NCBI GenBank assembly: GCA_026874595.1
Contig: CM049320.1
Span: 28,444,714 to 28,508,713, forward strand
DNA length: 64,000 bases
Source of the DNA: Sipunculus nudus
Lineage: Eukaryota > Annelida > Sipuncula > Golfingiida > Sipunculidae
Direction: 5' to 3'
Under the pieces are notes generated by a model. The model saw nothing but the letters and a program-made list of their open reading frames with translations. It did no database searches and was not told the DNA's origin. Position numbers and translations under genes: made by a program. Below are positions 13,718 through 28,100 of the stretch, piece by piece. Every line of letters begins with the position of its first letter. The first letter of the stretch is position 1.

Positions 13718-16700
13718 AAATATCAGTTTATGTCTGGATGTGCTACTATTCGTATAATTGTATCCCAATCAACGTGAAATAAGCAAATAAAGGTACCCTG
13801 GAAGTTCAACTTGTGTAATTGAACATTCGTCATTCATTTGGAACTTCAAGATATTGATTGATCCATTCATCCATGCTGATTTCGCTGTCACTCAATTGTC
13901 ATATACTAATGAACAAGCTGAAAGATGGAAGTCTTCCAATATTCAATTTAAACTGCAGTATGTATCCAATTACACCACACCCTTCTGCTTTAATACTACA
14001 TATTAGTATATTGTTATTTACCTGCTTCCTACCATTTGCGCGATTGTACAAGAGACATTTTACTGGAATATAAATAACACGTGTACCAATTATCACATTT
14101 TTAGTTTGAACATCCATATAGCGGAAAAACATAAATTGCATGCCATCTTTATGACAATATTAAATACAAAACCTTGCCACCAATATCCAATTACCAATAC
14201 AAATATATATTTTGAAGACGAGATGACATATGTCAGTTGTATCAAACCTGTACATACCTCATTTATCACGGCAATATTACCTATTCTCTCCTGATGCAGG
14301 TTTTAATTATGTATTTGTACTTTTCACACACGTTGTGAGAGCGTCCTAACCATTCTGCACCCGACGTTTGTTAATCTCTGAAAGACAAAATTGTTCAACA
14401 AACAATGAAGCAAGCTATTATCTTTCCAGATGGGACAAAGGTAACCTTAAACATAGATTTCTTCAATTTGTAGGTTTCTGAAAACTTGGTCTGTTATTTT
14501 TACCTTGGCACGTGATCTATACGGTCTGAAACAGAATATTCAATAATTATTTCTAAACCATTTCCAAAGTGTTAAATGTCCAAAAGCGCAGGGAAGGATT
14601 TTATATTGATATGAAGCTGCGCATTGAATAGCTGGTATAAAGAAAAATAAATGGTTACGTTTTCTTCATGTAAACAAATACACCTTAACCTATGCCTTTC
14701 TTTCTTTGGTTGTGATAGTTGACTTTTAAATTATATTAGGTCTTGTTCTGCATCTTGTATGCTTATCTACGGTACGGATCAGCTACGACTGGTAAATTAT
14801 TTTTCATTTTTTGTAACAATCCCACAATTCGAACAACACAAAAAACGATTACCCGTAACTCATACAAAGATATTTTCCAGTATATTTTTATTTTATGTTC
14901 AATGTCTGACAATGTAATGGTAAAGTTAATCTTGCCGTTTTTTTCGAATAGATGGGAGATAAAAATTATATAATTCTTGTAATGTTGATCATAAACATGC
15001 GTTGTCAAAAACAATAATATTACTCCAAATTGTCAAGCTTTTAAATATACCTCCATTGATCTAATGCATTTCCCTATACAGTTCAACACAAAACGCTTAA
15101 TGACGAACAACTGATATCATTAAGTGATCTTGTAAATAATTGAATATTATGTATTCTTCATTTAATTTTAATGTTTACCTATTAGCTTCATCAACATTTA
15201 GTTTCACATGCAAATAATGATGTGAGTGAACTTATCGCACAGAAATTATTGGACCATGGTCAGCTGGTCAAGGTGACGCCGAAAGTCGGGTTAACTGCCC
15301 GGATGGATATGTAGCGCAGCGCTGTCGTTGTAGCGTTAAACATTGTGATGGAGCAGAATTCTACAAGGATACTTGCATAGCTTTCAACGAAAATACAAAC
15401 CTAAAAGGAATACAGGTGGGTATTACGTCCACACATTCAGGTAAAAATAGGATTAATTAACCAATTCAGAGTCAATATATTATTGATCGTTATTATTATT
15501 TAGATAACAACCTTGGCGAACATTTTTGTTGTTGCAAGGTCCCGAGTAAATTTGTCTGTTTGATGAATCCTATGGACATATTCACCAACGTTTCCTTGTT
15601 GTATGAAACAACCAACGTTATTTACTAGCTGCAAGTGCCTAAGATGTAACAAGAATATTATGGTATTTTAAAAACAATGGTTTATGACGCTTTCTATAAT
15701 CTCCCGCCATTATAATGGAAACATCTTTATCGAGCAGGCCGTGCTGACATGTGCTATAGCGAAAGAAGACAACAGGAAATATGTTAATATTTATCGAATG
15801 CTGAGGACGACAAAACAACAAACACTGGTTTGTCCTCAGGGGACAAAAATCGTTAACTGCGTCATACTAGACTTGTAAGTGTCCTCTGGGGAGACTTTTT
15901 ACCTTTATGTATTAATATTTTGTAAATAACGAAAAAATATATATCATTTATTTAAACTAGAATACTTGACATAATCCCGTTTTCCAACGAAATTAAAATC
16001 ATAATACCAATATTTAGAATTCCATTATAATCTACCTTTGATGGAGGAAACCTCTGAAAGGGCATAAATTAAATGTTCATTTTGGTTTGTCTACAGTTTT
16101 GGCGGTTTATTCGCAGAGGATGGACTCACAGGAGGCGTATGTTCAGGAAAGTGTTACAAAACAACCAACTGCAAGTTGCAGATAAGATGTCAGCGTAAGC
16201 GTTCCAACTCAAATATTTTCACACAATTAAAATATGGCATATATGTTCCCATACACTAAATTATATTAATCGTTAATATAAATGTATTTATATTCCTTTC
16301 ATTTAAAATAGCATTTTTTTTATCATTTCTTGCTTGAAAGGATATTATCAAAAGTATGTAATACATGCCTGTGGACTAGTTAACCTTTCATGCTTCGCAT
16401 TAACCCATTATATAGCAGATGTAAGTTGACAGCAATTCCTGTCATAATCGTCCTAATTTCTGGGTTCTCTTTCTTTTTAAATACTTTCGCCTGGTTTCAT
16501 TTTTCTGTTACCTTTGACCTTGATTTTCACAGTTATGTGTCCATAAAACCAATTTTATTTTCATCTTTTTCCCGGAATATAAAAATGATTGAATCAGACT
16601 GAAAGATGCATTTAACACTCCACTACAAATTACCGAATGAAAAACGCAAGTTTAGAGATTTATGATTTTTATCATGTATTCCCTTTAAGTGACATATTGC

Positions 16701-19700
16701 GGTGATCCTGGAAATGGAACGAATGCGAGAAAGATTGGGGATTATTACTTAAATGACACAGTTTCATATTACTGTAATCCTGACCATGCCATGAGTGACG
16801 GAAGTGTCGCAAAGAATATTACATGCACCGCAAGCGGAGTTTGGGATTCCGACCCAGCCCAGTGTACTGGTATGCAACTAACATGGTATAAACGGTTTCA
16901 GCATCAACGTTTGATCCATACTCGGAAAAGAAATAATATTTATAATTGTTCGAAATAATTAATGTAAAATTCTTTGATATTAATGAAATAAAATTTGGAA
17001 TATAGGGAAAAACCACGACCCAATTTAATACCTTTATTCCGTTAACATTTCAGAAGAAGCGTCGGCAAGTCTCAGTCAGACTATTTCAGCAAAAGTTTTC
17101 AAGTTGAATCCTTCAAATCATGCTGCTGACGCCACTAAGCTGATCCAACAAACTACAATACATGTACCTAAAATGTTGAGGAACAGAGATTCGGTAAAGC
17201 CAGCAAGCAACAACATTGGCATTGCGATGGGTGTGCCGTTGGGTATTCTTTTCAGTATCTTTCTATGTATGGGGTTTGGTTTCTTTGCGTTGAAAGGGAA
17301 GGTACGGCCATGGACTCGCAGCTGAAACATCAAGGCCCTGAAAAAGAACGCTTGTCGTGGCAGACTTTGTGCTTTGCAGTAATTGTATACTAACTATTTC
17401 TTCCACCTCAATTATTAATTAAAGTCATTAACACGCACATCTACTGTTACATTTTTTTATTTATTAATCTTAATTAAAAAGCTGCTTTCGTTCATATTCT
17501 TTACATGAAGGAATAATACAATTATTGATTCGGTTTGCTTATATAAAACCAATAGCTGATAACCCCGGTAAACTAGCTTTTTATCGGGGGTGGGGGTGGG
17601 GGGGGGGGGGGGTCTGGGGTCAAAAGAGATGAGAAAGGTTGGCTCATTTATGTATTCTAATGTTTAAATAAAATATAAGTTTCAGTGCGCGAGGAAGCTT
17701 AACGATTGAAACGGTAAATGCATATCCCGTAAATAGCAGAAGCGAACCAAAAAAAAGGGGGGGGGGGGGGGAGCGGCTCCCCATTGTAGACCAATTTTTT
17801 CGGATTAGACCCTTTTTAGGTATTGTTATGTGACCCTCATTTTCCTTAATTCTGCATCTACCCTGAGTAGGCCTTCACAGTGTGCGTGCAAACTTTTGTC
17901 CGTAAGTAGATGGTAGATATAAAACGAAATTGAAAATTCTATTTAATGTGTTTGGTAGGAACTAAATTATGTATTCAAGATGGGGAATAACTAAAAGTAA
18001 GGTATAATATGTTTTATAGGGACCTAATGATAACTTTAAGGTTGAAAACCTCTCAACCTAGAATCAGTGTTTTGTGTGGAAAACCACTTGAAGTAAGAAA
18101 AAAAAAAGACTATCATTTATAAAATTATGATGGAAGAAATGAATGCCAAGGGATCTAGATTCACATGTTGTCACATTTACTGACCATGCAGGTGGGTCAG
18201 TGACTGTTTAAAACATGATTAAATGCTTCACTGACTGCTGGGGTTATTCATGTATAAAATAGACCCATAGCAGGCATTCCAGTCGTTGCCCAAAACAGTT
18301 GTTTTTTTGGTTATAACCACGTAATAAGAAAACCACGCTAAAATTACTTAACATAATGTATATCAACAATTGCTAATTCAAATTTCTGCGAGGTCCCTGT
18401 GGGAGCAATAACTTTTAAAATGAGGTATAGCACAATGTCATACACAACTGGACAGGTGTTAGATCACACTCTGCATATTCTTGATGCCTAGTATACCTTA
18501 TGTTGGGAAACCGACATTTCATTGGAATATTTATAAATTAATATCATAGACCGGTAGGACACCATTTTTTCTTGGATTAGAGGATCTTTGTACACAAGGT
18601 AAATTAACAGATGTTAACATAATGTATAATTGACATGCAGCTAAACATTTAACCCAGAACTGCCCTGGCTATAAAAAAAGTAAACTAAAACACAACACTT
18701 TGCTTCAGCTTTAATTGCAATGTCTGCATATATCTAAATTAAATTCACAAAAAAGTGATCCAGAATTTTTCAGTATATTTTCCTGGCATAGCTTGGTTCC
18801 TTTAAACTTGTTTATAATTTTATACTGCATAAGGGAGTGACTGATGATTTCAAAGTCACATAATAGTAAAGGATACCATTTCACAATATTGTAAACTGTT
18901 ACCTTCTAGAACAGTTTTACTTTGTTCTCAAGTCATTCTAGGGTAATTGCCAGTTGTTACTCAGTTTACAAACACCCTTAAAATGAATGCAGCTGCATAA
19001 AGAGGAGTAAAGTAATACTAATGACTAAAAGGCCTATAGAGTAATTAATATTAAAAAAATCTTAAAAACCTCGATGGATTGAACCAACGTTTTGACGGAC
19101 AACCCTTCATTAAATTTTTATAAAACAAGGGAAATCAAGGGATTCGTGTGAGCATTCCGCCACGTTTATTGTTTGCTTTTGTTAGCCTGACAGAAGCAGA
19201 GAGCTTAAGTAGATGCATGGGTAATGATGTAACCTCTGGTTATTTTCTTCAGTGGGGAAGTATGCGTCTTTCTTAATCTAGGTTCAAATATTGGTGATTT
19301 GGTTGATATGCTCGCATGTATAAGCATTTAAAGATTTTATACCACGATCATCCCCAAATGATTCTGATTCAATGAAGTCAAAACCCATAGTGAGGAGTTT
19401 TGCACATTACCAACGTACACGTACGATCATAATGATAGCTGAACCTACCTTTTTTTCAGTTATTTAAAAGGGGAAATATGGATTTAGTGTCACCATGTCT
19501 ATGTGAGGCCTCATTTCTTGACTTGAGTATATATAATTTGCCGCAGACGTGAGATCTTATGACAGGAACTAAGAATCATGCTATGCCTTAAGAGTAAATG
19601 TAATCAAGATATTTAAACGACCAGAGATTACTGGAATTAAAGAAGACTGACTAAGCAGAATATGAAGTAAATTATGTTATTTTGGTTTCCCTGGTTGTCC

Positions 19701-21293
19701 AAGCTCTTGCAATGAGTTTCGACTTTTCCCGATTTACTTATTGATTCGACCAGCCTTTGCTATCCATAACCTTTCCAATACAAAGAAACCATTCTTGGCG
19801 GCTGGTTTATAGACAAAGTGACAAAGTAACCGTTAAATTAATTTAATGTAAACGAATCACATAATATTTGTTAAGGCACGAACACAGAAATAATATATTA
19901 AAGCTAATTACCTATTACTATACTAGACAAATAAGCATGTCAAAAGAAATTTTAAATTTGTCCCGTCTTTGGGTAATATTTGCAAAATAAAATTTATCAT
20001 TATTTTATCAAGACATCTTGATACAAGTTGTTCAGGGTTACCGCCATCTCAGTATACAATGTCATGTACCAGACATCTGTGGCCCAAAATTCACTTTTTA
20101 CCCGGGACTGGCTTTTTATCCGCCTGGATATGTTGATAATGATCGCTTGTATTTCATTAAACATTGTGACATGGCAAGGTTTTTTTTACAAAACGCAAGC
20201 AAAGCGTGATTAAGGGTAGAAATAGAACCTAGGTGAAAAATGGATACTACTATAAGTGGCATTGAAACCCGTAAGTATGGCATTTGTCACTTTGTTTCGT
20301 GTGAGGTAGAACATTTAAGAGAGGAAATTTTGGATAGCGGTTTTCGCTGCGCTAGGTCGTGAAATACTGAATCAAACATATTCATTTTTTTAACATACTA
20401 GATTATTTTAAATGTTTAGAGCTCAATACCTAAAATCGTCACAAAATTCGTATTATGTCTTTCTACTGGAAATCAAGGCTGCTTTTGTTCGAAAGACTAG
20501 TCGCTTTATACTCTGATACTCTAAAACTATTTAAACTGTGAATAATTCCTTTTGGATACTTTCTCTATTATTAAGTGTTCACAACATGGATTGGGCAAGG
20601 CAATGCGCAAAGCTAGAAGACTTATCTGTTACCTTATCTGATTTATCCCACTAAATTCAATTAAAATTCTTGTGCTGGATGTAGAATTCCATGACCGTCG
20701 GGATAACACCTGTAGACGTTTGTATCAATGGGCTTGACAACTAGACCAACTCTGACATGACAGTCTGTTCGGGAAAGAATCATGACACAGGTTGAACACA
20801 CTGAAATCCCTGCGCCTATTCTAGTAGAACCTAGAAGGAGTTGGTACCTGAAACGCTAAAGTCATATATAAAAGCTCTGACATTTCATCGGTGAAGTAGC
20901 AACCGTTCCAGGTGGTTCTGTGGTCATCTGAACACACTATGGTCTAGGCGCAGACCGATTCGCAGTAGACATAAAAAAGATGCGGCATCGCAACGTGGCA
21001 ATATAAGTGTTCAGGTGTATTCAAGGCTGTGGAGTATTAACAAAAGTAACACATTCATAAGACCATTAAGTGACCTTAAGTGAATATCACATAATCCCTT
21101 AAGTCGAGCATCCCAGGATTACAAATACGTTTTTATACACCCTGGGTTTGTGTATTTATGTTTGTGTATATATATATATGAGTTAATGGTGTCTCTTCAA
21201 AACAAAGAAAACGAGTAAGTGTGAAGTAGTACTCTGATTTGAAATCATTTATGTCAACAGGGCTTCGTTATTAACCATATCATACAGGTCAAG
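13239..21293 (+). repeat. Segmental duplication, unit 1 (contains copy C)
   Basis: About 8.05 kb that aligns collinearly with 23751-35177. Both units start in GCCATCGA.CCATCGCTCA and end near CAGGTCAAG. Landmarks inside, in the same order: an (AT)n run, the 7-exon gene, a G-rich tract after the gene, TTTAATGTAAACGAATCACA (about 19841 and 33589), and a GTATTAACAAAAG block near the right end. The flanks are clearly diverged, so the duplication is not recent. Confidence 0.82.
14405..17325 (+). CDS. Two 6-Cys modules + sushi domain single-pass membrane protein (copy C)
   Basis: Predicted type I cell-surface protein of 315 residues, ligand unknown. Exons: 14405-14440, 14740-14791, 15243-15415, 15738-15874, 16097-16194, 16690-16869, 17054-17325. 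Every junction has AG/GT and compatible phase. Residues 1-29 form a signal peptide split over two exons (hydrophobic core VLFCILYAYL). Two 6-cysteine modules follow (CPDGYVAQRCRC, then VCPQGT..VNC and VCSGKC), then a sushi domain at about 167-225 (YCGDPGNGT, ITCTAS, W, QCTG). A Thr/Lys stalk and one helix at about 279-305 (IAMGVPLGILFSIFLCMGFG) complete it. The tail is only about 10 residues. Relative to copy D there is a 2-nt insertion just after the helix that changes frame and shortens the tail. Alternatively AAG|GTACGG there could be a splice donor to an unseen exon. Confidence 0.8.
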
Positions 21294-23750
21294 GTACACT
21301 CTTTGCTCTCATTTACTAACGTCCCTCAGAACAACTGGATCGGGATTAACAAAAGGTCAATATTTTGTAACCATATGTTTCAGATTCATGTCGACGAATG
21401 TGTTACCATGAGTTATTGTCGATATTGTCAATTTTTTTCTGCGACATTGTACCCATAAAATATCGCTTAAGAAAAAAGAACAAGTAAGATATATATTATA
21501 TATATATTATACATAACTATAATGAAACATAAAAGGGACGAACAAATTTCAGTGTAGTTCAAAACTTAAAACGGTTGTAAGTGTAACACTTAATTTAGCA
21601 AGTCAGTTCTTACAACTCATCCCCTTTTCTTCCGGGCAGCTCCTGCACTGGGGCTTACTGCATATTACCTTCGTAAATGTCATTCCCGTAACGTTGCTTT
21701 CCTGCAATTTCATTTCATAAAAAAATTCGAATTTCTTGTTTTATCTCTCTTTTATTACGCGAACACATACAAGAAAATGGGAAAACAATTTTAGATATAT
21801 GTCAGTGCCCGGGAAAAGTCACTGTTCAGGTGGTTTTGTTTCCCTTGTGTACATTTCAAAATATACATAAGTAGTAATTGGCAGTTTGCAAATGATATAA
21901 ATACAGTGTATAGGTCCACTCATTTAATTTGATGAGCTGTGTGTAGCATGCGTGTGTTGATCATAATGGTTCATCCAGAAAAGGTGGTATCAACCTTAAT
22001 CAGGTGGAATTTTGATGAGTACCTACTATTTCAAAGTGGTAATACGTTCATTATGGGCAAGCTAATATAACAAATAATCCATAAAGAGGGATCGACAGAC
22101 TATGTCGCTGGTGATGTATGTCATTACGGAAATAAGATAGTCAAGGTAAAACAACGTTTATTGCATTTGTGAATGTAGATGGTATCACAAAAAAAATAAA
22201 ATTGTGATAACTAAACATTAACTACAAATGTTACAAACCAAATCTTGCTTTTCGTGCCGATTTTTCCCCTGCAGATAAGATGCAGCCACTAAAGGTAGGA
22301 GGCCTTAACCTTTGACGTTTTAACATCCCCTTCAGAGGCTTGGAAAGTATAAAGTGGGGATACCTGCCTGCTTTCCTGCTAGATATATGGCACAGCAGCC
22401 CAATCATCCTGATCGAAGTATTATTAAACAATTCAAATGGGTGATTTCATGAGGTCATGCAGAAGGAAGCACATTTCCTTCGCTTATCATATTGGCGGTA
22501 ATAAATTTGTTCTATGTCTATGCCTGGATATAAATTTGAACAACATATGTAAACTCCAATCAAAGGAATATAAGAGAGACCTGTTTCCAATGTGAACTCA
22601 CTGGAGTCCTATGAAAACTTTACAGTTGTGCCGCAGGCAAACTGAAATGATTTTTTACAACTCGTGAAGTACAGTGTAAAATGATTAGTGGTGACATAAA
22701 CATTGAATTTGCCTCAATGGTGAGATAAAACAAAACAACCTACCTGACTAAAATTGGTTTACCTTCTTTTATCATGTGTATACACAGCTCCTCTTGTCAA
22801 ATGAATGGACCAATGTTAGATTTTAAGTGTATGACAAAATATGTTTTAGTAGGCTTATCTATTGTCCTTGCTACATACCGGGTATTTTATTCAATCCGTT
22901 ATTTTAGCTGCACCTGTAACATAGCCTGTTTGGCAACATAAACTTGGTCAATAATAAATTTATTGATATTTTAATCTTATGAATAATTCTCTATTTTTTA
23001 ATCATTATAGGAGTAGAAACATTTACATGGCACCATGAAATAATACAGAATATTCCTTAGGCTGCTGTATGGCAATATTTAATGTTTAATGGACTCTTTT
23101 GAAGTAACCAAAACTTTCATCTTAAATAGGCGATAAAACAAAGGTCTAAAATTATGAAATACGTCATCAGTGATATTAGGCTAGAAATCCGACATTCCTC
23201 TGTATATGTAATATTCATTTTACTTTTTCATATATATATATATATATATTTGTGGTCCCAACCACTTACCGGAAACTGGAGGATTACCTGATGTAGATGT
23301 TAAATGTGGTCGAAAGGGATTGATCTACATAATATAGCTTATCTTCAAACGGGCGAGTCTGATTGTATATACCTTGTATGCTAAATGTGGTACATATGTA
23401 GTCCATTGTAAGATACACAAATGGAATTAATTATTCTTATTTAGTTCGACTGAAAAGGCAGGGATTATAACCCTTGTCACTTAATATACACCTGTTATTA
23501 TATAAAGCTCAAATCTCATTCTTAAGAAAATGATAAGAAAGAAAATGGATGGCTTGTGTAATGTGGAAGAAAATTGAACTTTTCATATCAGATAAAAATA
23601 TCATAAAGTAAAGAGTACAAAATCTGCTTGCCACTCCTCTGATGGTGGTTAATGTACAGCGTAAGGAAATGTATGGTAGAACTTCTTATCTGGTCTCTAC
23701 TGTTATATAACTCTTTTCACGCGCGCACACACACACATATATATATATAT
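17326..23750. other. 3' flank of copy C, no gene seen
   Basis: Up to 21293 this is the right part of duplication unit 1; 21294-23750 is sequence not shared with unit 2. G-rich runs lie at about 17586-17612 and 17757-17771. Short open frames such as the one near 20018-20209 have stops in the paralogous copy near 33770 and no domain. Confidence 0.5.
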
Positions 23751-24361
23751 ACGCCATCGAGCCATCGCTCATAGTGTCTCAGTTGATCAGTTACTCAGAT
23801 TTATTTAGTAAAATATTGAGCTATCAAGGGAAATAGTACAGATAAAAAAGACGAAGTCAGCTAAACTTCACATTGTAGAATAAATTTTTCTAGAATAAAG
23901 ATTTAGTTAAGTATAAATTAAATTCTCCGTACGCTTAACCAGATTAAGACAGTCTCAGACGATGACATTGAAAGCCAAGGAAGAAAAACCTGTAATTTGA
24001 ATAAGCAGAAAAGGTTTTCTGGGGAAAATATGTTGATTCTTTATATAATTTTTCATTTCAACTTCCTCATTAATTTGAATGTTTAACAATGAATAATCAG
24101 ATAATTACACGATAATATTATCAGTATTTTAGGTATTTGAATCTTTTATTTGTGTTGTACAGATATTCAGGTATTAAGAATTACTAATTTCTAAAATCTA
24201 TGGTAGCTTAGAATGCGCTGGTGAAGGAGGGTACACCCAAACATTTTCCTTGTATTACTAAAGGTTGCAGAAATATCCAAATGTATTAAAGCTTTAACTA
24301 TTGATTAAAATATATGGTTAATTGACGTGCGATGTCACATTCATATGCATATATATAAATT

Positions 24362-24365
<4 letters not shown>

Positions 24366-24426
<61 letters not shown>
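24366..24426. repeat. (AT)n microsatellite
   Basis: Perfect AT run upstream of copy D; the counterpart in unit 1 is the shorter run at about 13679-13712, so repeat length differs between duplicates. Confidence 0.9.
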
Positions 24427-24428
<2 letters not shown>

Positions 24429-25117
24429 GCATTTGTTTTAATTGATAAATATGTAAACTTGATCTCATAATACCATCCGTATTCTTCAGGGAAACGAAGG
24501 TTTGCGTGAAACAGAACACAACTTATTTTCAAAGCAACGCGGAATAAATATTTCTGCAATAAGTGTACCCTGGAAATTCATCTTAATTACTTAAATAAAC
24601 ACCCATCATTTTTTGGAACTTTAAGATACTGATTCATTCACCTACGCTGATTTGGCGGTCACTTCAATGCATGTTATATACTAATTAAAAAGCTTAAATA
24701 GAATTTTCTTCCAATGTCAAATTTAAACAGCAGTATGCATCCAATAAAGTCTCACGATTTTGCTTATATACTATATATCTATATTTCGTCATTTTCCTAC
24801 ACCCTCCCACATGTGCGATTGTACCAAGGGGCATTATTCTGGAATATAAATAATACGTGTACAGATAATCACTTTATTAGTTAGGGAATTCACATAGTGG
24901 TATAAACATAAATTGTTTGCTATCAAAAGTAAATAATCACACACAAGGCTTGGCCATCAATATCCAATTATCAATACAAATATATGTCTTGAAAACTAGA
25001 TTACATATGTCAGTTGTGTCATTATATACCTTGAAATTGGACTTTTCACACATGTTCTAAGAGCGCCCTGCACCTGACGTTTGTTAGTCTGTTAAAAACA
25101 GAACTGTCTCACAAACA

Positions 25118-28100
25118 ATGAAGCAAGCGGTTTTCTTTCCACAGCTAAGAAAGGTAACATTAAACAATAATTTCCTCGATATCCTTATTTCTTCAAACTG
25201 TGCCTGTTATCTATACTTTGACACGTGTTCGATAGGTTCTGAAACAGAACATTTAATAATAATTTCCCAACCATTCCGAAAGTTTTAAAAAATCAAAGCA
25301 GAGAGAGGTTTTTTTATAGATATGGAGCTGCCCTGAGGATAAATAATGTATAGAATAAAGAAATGGTTACGTTTACTTCCTGGAAACAAATACACCTTGA
25401 TCTATGCCTTGCTTTGTTTTGATTGTAATTGCAGACTTTTTATTAGCTCAGCTGACTATAAGTCATCTGAGCTATAGTCGTTGTCCATTGTCCGTCGTCC
25501 GTCCGTCTGTCTGTCCGTCCGTCCGTCTGTCGGTCTGGATGTCCGTCCGTAAGACTGGCACGTTTCGACACCGTTGGACCTACGAATCTGAAATTCGGCA
25601 TACAGTTAGATGTCCCCAAAATCTCCTACCATGCCGAAAATTGGGTCAATAAGACTTTGTTCCTTCGAGATATTAAGGAAAAACCTCAATTTTTTATTAG
25701 AAATCTATTTTCACACTTCATGACTGCCTAATATCAAAACCACTTATCTGGTTTTCTTCATATTTACCATAAATTTTCCTCTTTATAGTTCCTATGTACA
25801 TGCCAGATATTAAGTCAGTATTATATAATTTAAAACAGTTATGGGCCCAAACATAATGGACTTTGTAAAAAAATCAGGAAGATATTTGGTCACTTAAGAC
25901 CAAAAGTGTTAAAGGTAGGGACTTTTTTCCAGTAATACAACTATAATTAATCAAAATTTAATTTTATACCAAAAATTAGATCATAATCTGTTAAATTTTT
26001 TAAAGGCAAAAATATAAAATTGGTACCTTAAATTTTGCCCAACTTTGGCCACGGCACATTTTTTTCCTGTAAGTACTGTGGTTTTAATTTTCACAGCATG
26101 TATTTATAAGGATTTAATCTGGTCAAATCTGATATTTGAAAATTAAAGCTGCAAAATTAGGCTAGTTATTGAATTTTTTGGAGGCTCTTGTTGTATTCCC
26201 TTACATTATCAAGCAGTCCACTTCGATGACTGTAGGTCATTCAGTGCACATCTCTATGCTCCCCAGGCTGTTGGCATAATTTTAGATGTCCCCAAAATCT
26301 CCTTACATACCGAAAATTGGGTCATTAGGACTTCGTTCCTTCGAGATATTAAGGAAAAAACTCCATTTTCCATAAAAAAAGCCATTGTTACACTTCAAGG
26401 CTGGCTTATATCAAAACCACTGATCTGTTTTTGATCGTATATAGTATTCACATTCGCTCATACATTTTCTATGAACTTACCAAAAATTAGGTCAGTATTG
26501 GGTATTATTTTGAAGTTATGGGCCAAAACATAATGCAATTTAAAAAAAAATCAGGAAATATATTTACTCACCTAACATGGGAATTGCTGAACCTAGAGAC
26601 TTTTTATCAGGAATATAACTTTATTTAATCAAGAGTCAATTGTTTACCCAAAATTAGATCTGAATTTTGCAAATTTTTCAAGTTATTAGCATAAATAAAA
26701 AATCAATACCTTTAATTTTGTCCATCTTTGGCACTGTTGATTCAATTTTCACAGCATATATACATAAGGATTTAATCTTTTAAAATCTGAAAGTTCAAAG
26801 AAATTGATTGGAAAGAATAGCTTTTATTAATGTTTTCATACACCATGTGAAGTGTTGTTTACATCTAGCCCACCTAGTAGTACAGCCTTCATTTGCATTA
26901 TATAAACCACCCCAGGCAGCTTGCCTTGGGTCAGCTTGGCCACTACCAGCAGGCTTCCCCTCTGCCCTGCACTCCCCCCCCCAATGGTGCATAAACTAGA
27001 TGAATGTTATTATTTATCTGTATTTGATGCATTCTTTTTCCAGGCTAAACTACATTTTAGATTTTGTTTTGTACCACCAGGGTTACAATGATTAAAGTGT
27101 ACATTTAATTGTGTCCACAAAGTGGTGTATTGCTATGAAAGTGTGGATGTTCATGAGATAAGTAATTCCTTACTTCAGAGGAGTAAAAACTTCACCAGGT
27201 GTGAAATTGACTATTAATTCCAGTAATAAATTAAAACTGGGATAGTAATTAGCACAATGATATTGTTTGTCCCTCATTCAACCAACAGTGTGTATACTTT
27301 ATTTGAAAAGATGTTTTATTTTATCAAATTTACTGAATCTTTTATTTTATTTTGGTGAATAAAATTAAGCATGTACTGAAAACTCCAATGTGCAAAACTT
27401 TTTAATAGTGATTCAAGAAATATTCTTGTAGATGCCATGTTGTGGCATTATTTTATTTTAAATCTTATGATTTAAAATAATAAAATATATGTGTATGCAT
27501 AATATGACCCAATATGAGCTACACTGGATATATGATGATTGCAACTTTTGCACCAATTCAAATATTTTAACTTATAGTTTCAGTTTTTTACTCTGTATAT
27601 ATAATGATTGCAACTTTTGCAACAATTCTAATATTTTAACTTATATTTTCAGGTTTTTTTTATTAAAAATTTATAAAACCTGTAAATAAAAAAAAATGAT
27701 TCAGATAAAAACTTCTTAATGGAAAAAGTGGATATGCTTAAAAAAAATAGGCTTATATATAAACTTAAATGCATTATTCCCTTGAAAGTGAAATAAAGGC
27801 ATTAGTCCATTCTGTCCACTTGCCTGTCCATCTGTAAATTTTCATATGCATTACAGTATCTCAAAACTTTTACTGTTTTTCTTCATGACAGTCATGTCAG
27901 AGTATTAGTTTGCAATCATATATTTAGAACTTTACTATAACCAAGTAGGAGGGCCCCTTTCCTCTTAGCTTTTCATATTCTTATATAAATGAAAAACATT
28001 ACAATACAATATTTCTACATCCACCTTCGTGCTGCCCTCACTTTTCCCTTCTCTGAACCCCATCCCAAAGTCAGCCTCAGTAAGCAAGAACAAGATGAAA

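Noticed and set aside
20018-20213. Two overlapping frames near 20.0-20.2 kb
   Set aside because: The paralogous sequence near 33.77 kb does not keep the frames, so they are unlikely to code.
24298-24559. Open frames rich in alternating Ile-Tyr, here and at other AT runs
   Set aside because: They are translations of (AT)n microsatellites in two frames, not proteins.
25498-25555. GTCCGTCC repeats considered as part of a CRISPR-like array
   Set aside because: It is a short tetranucleotide-like run without spacers, in a eukaryotic repeat element.
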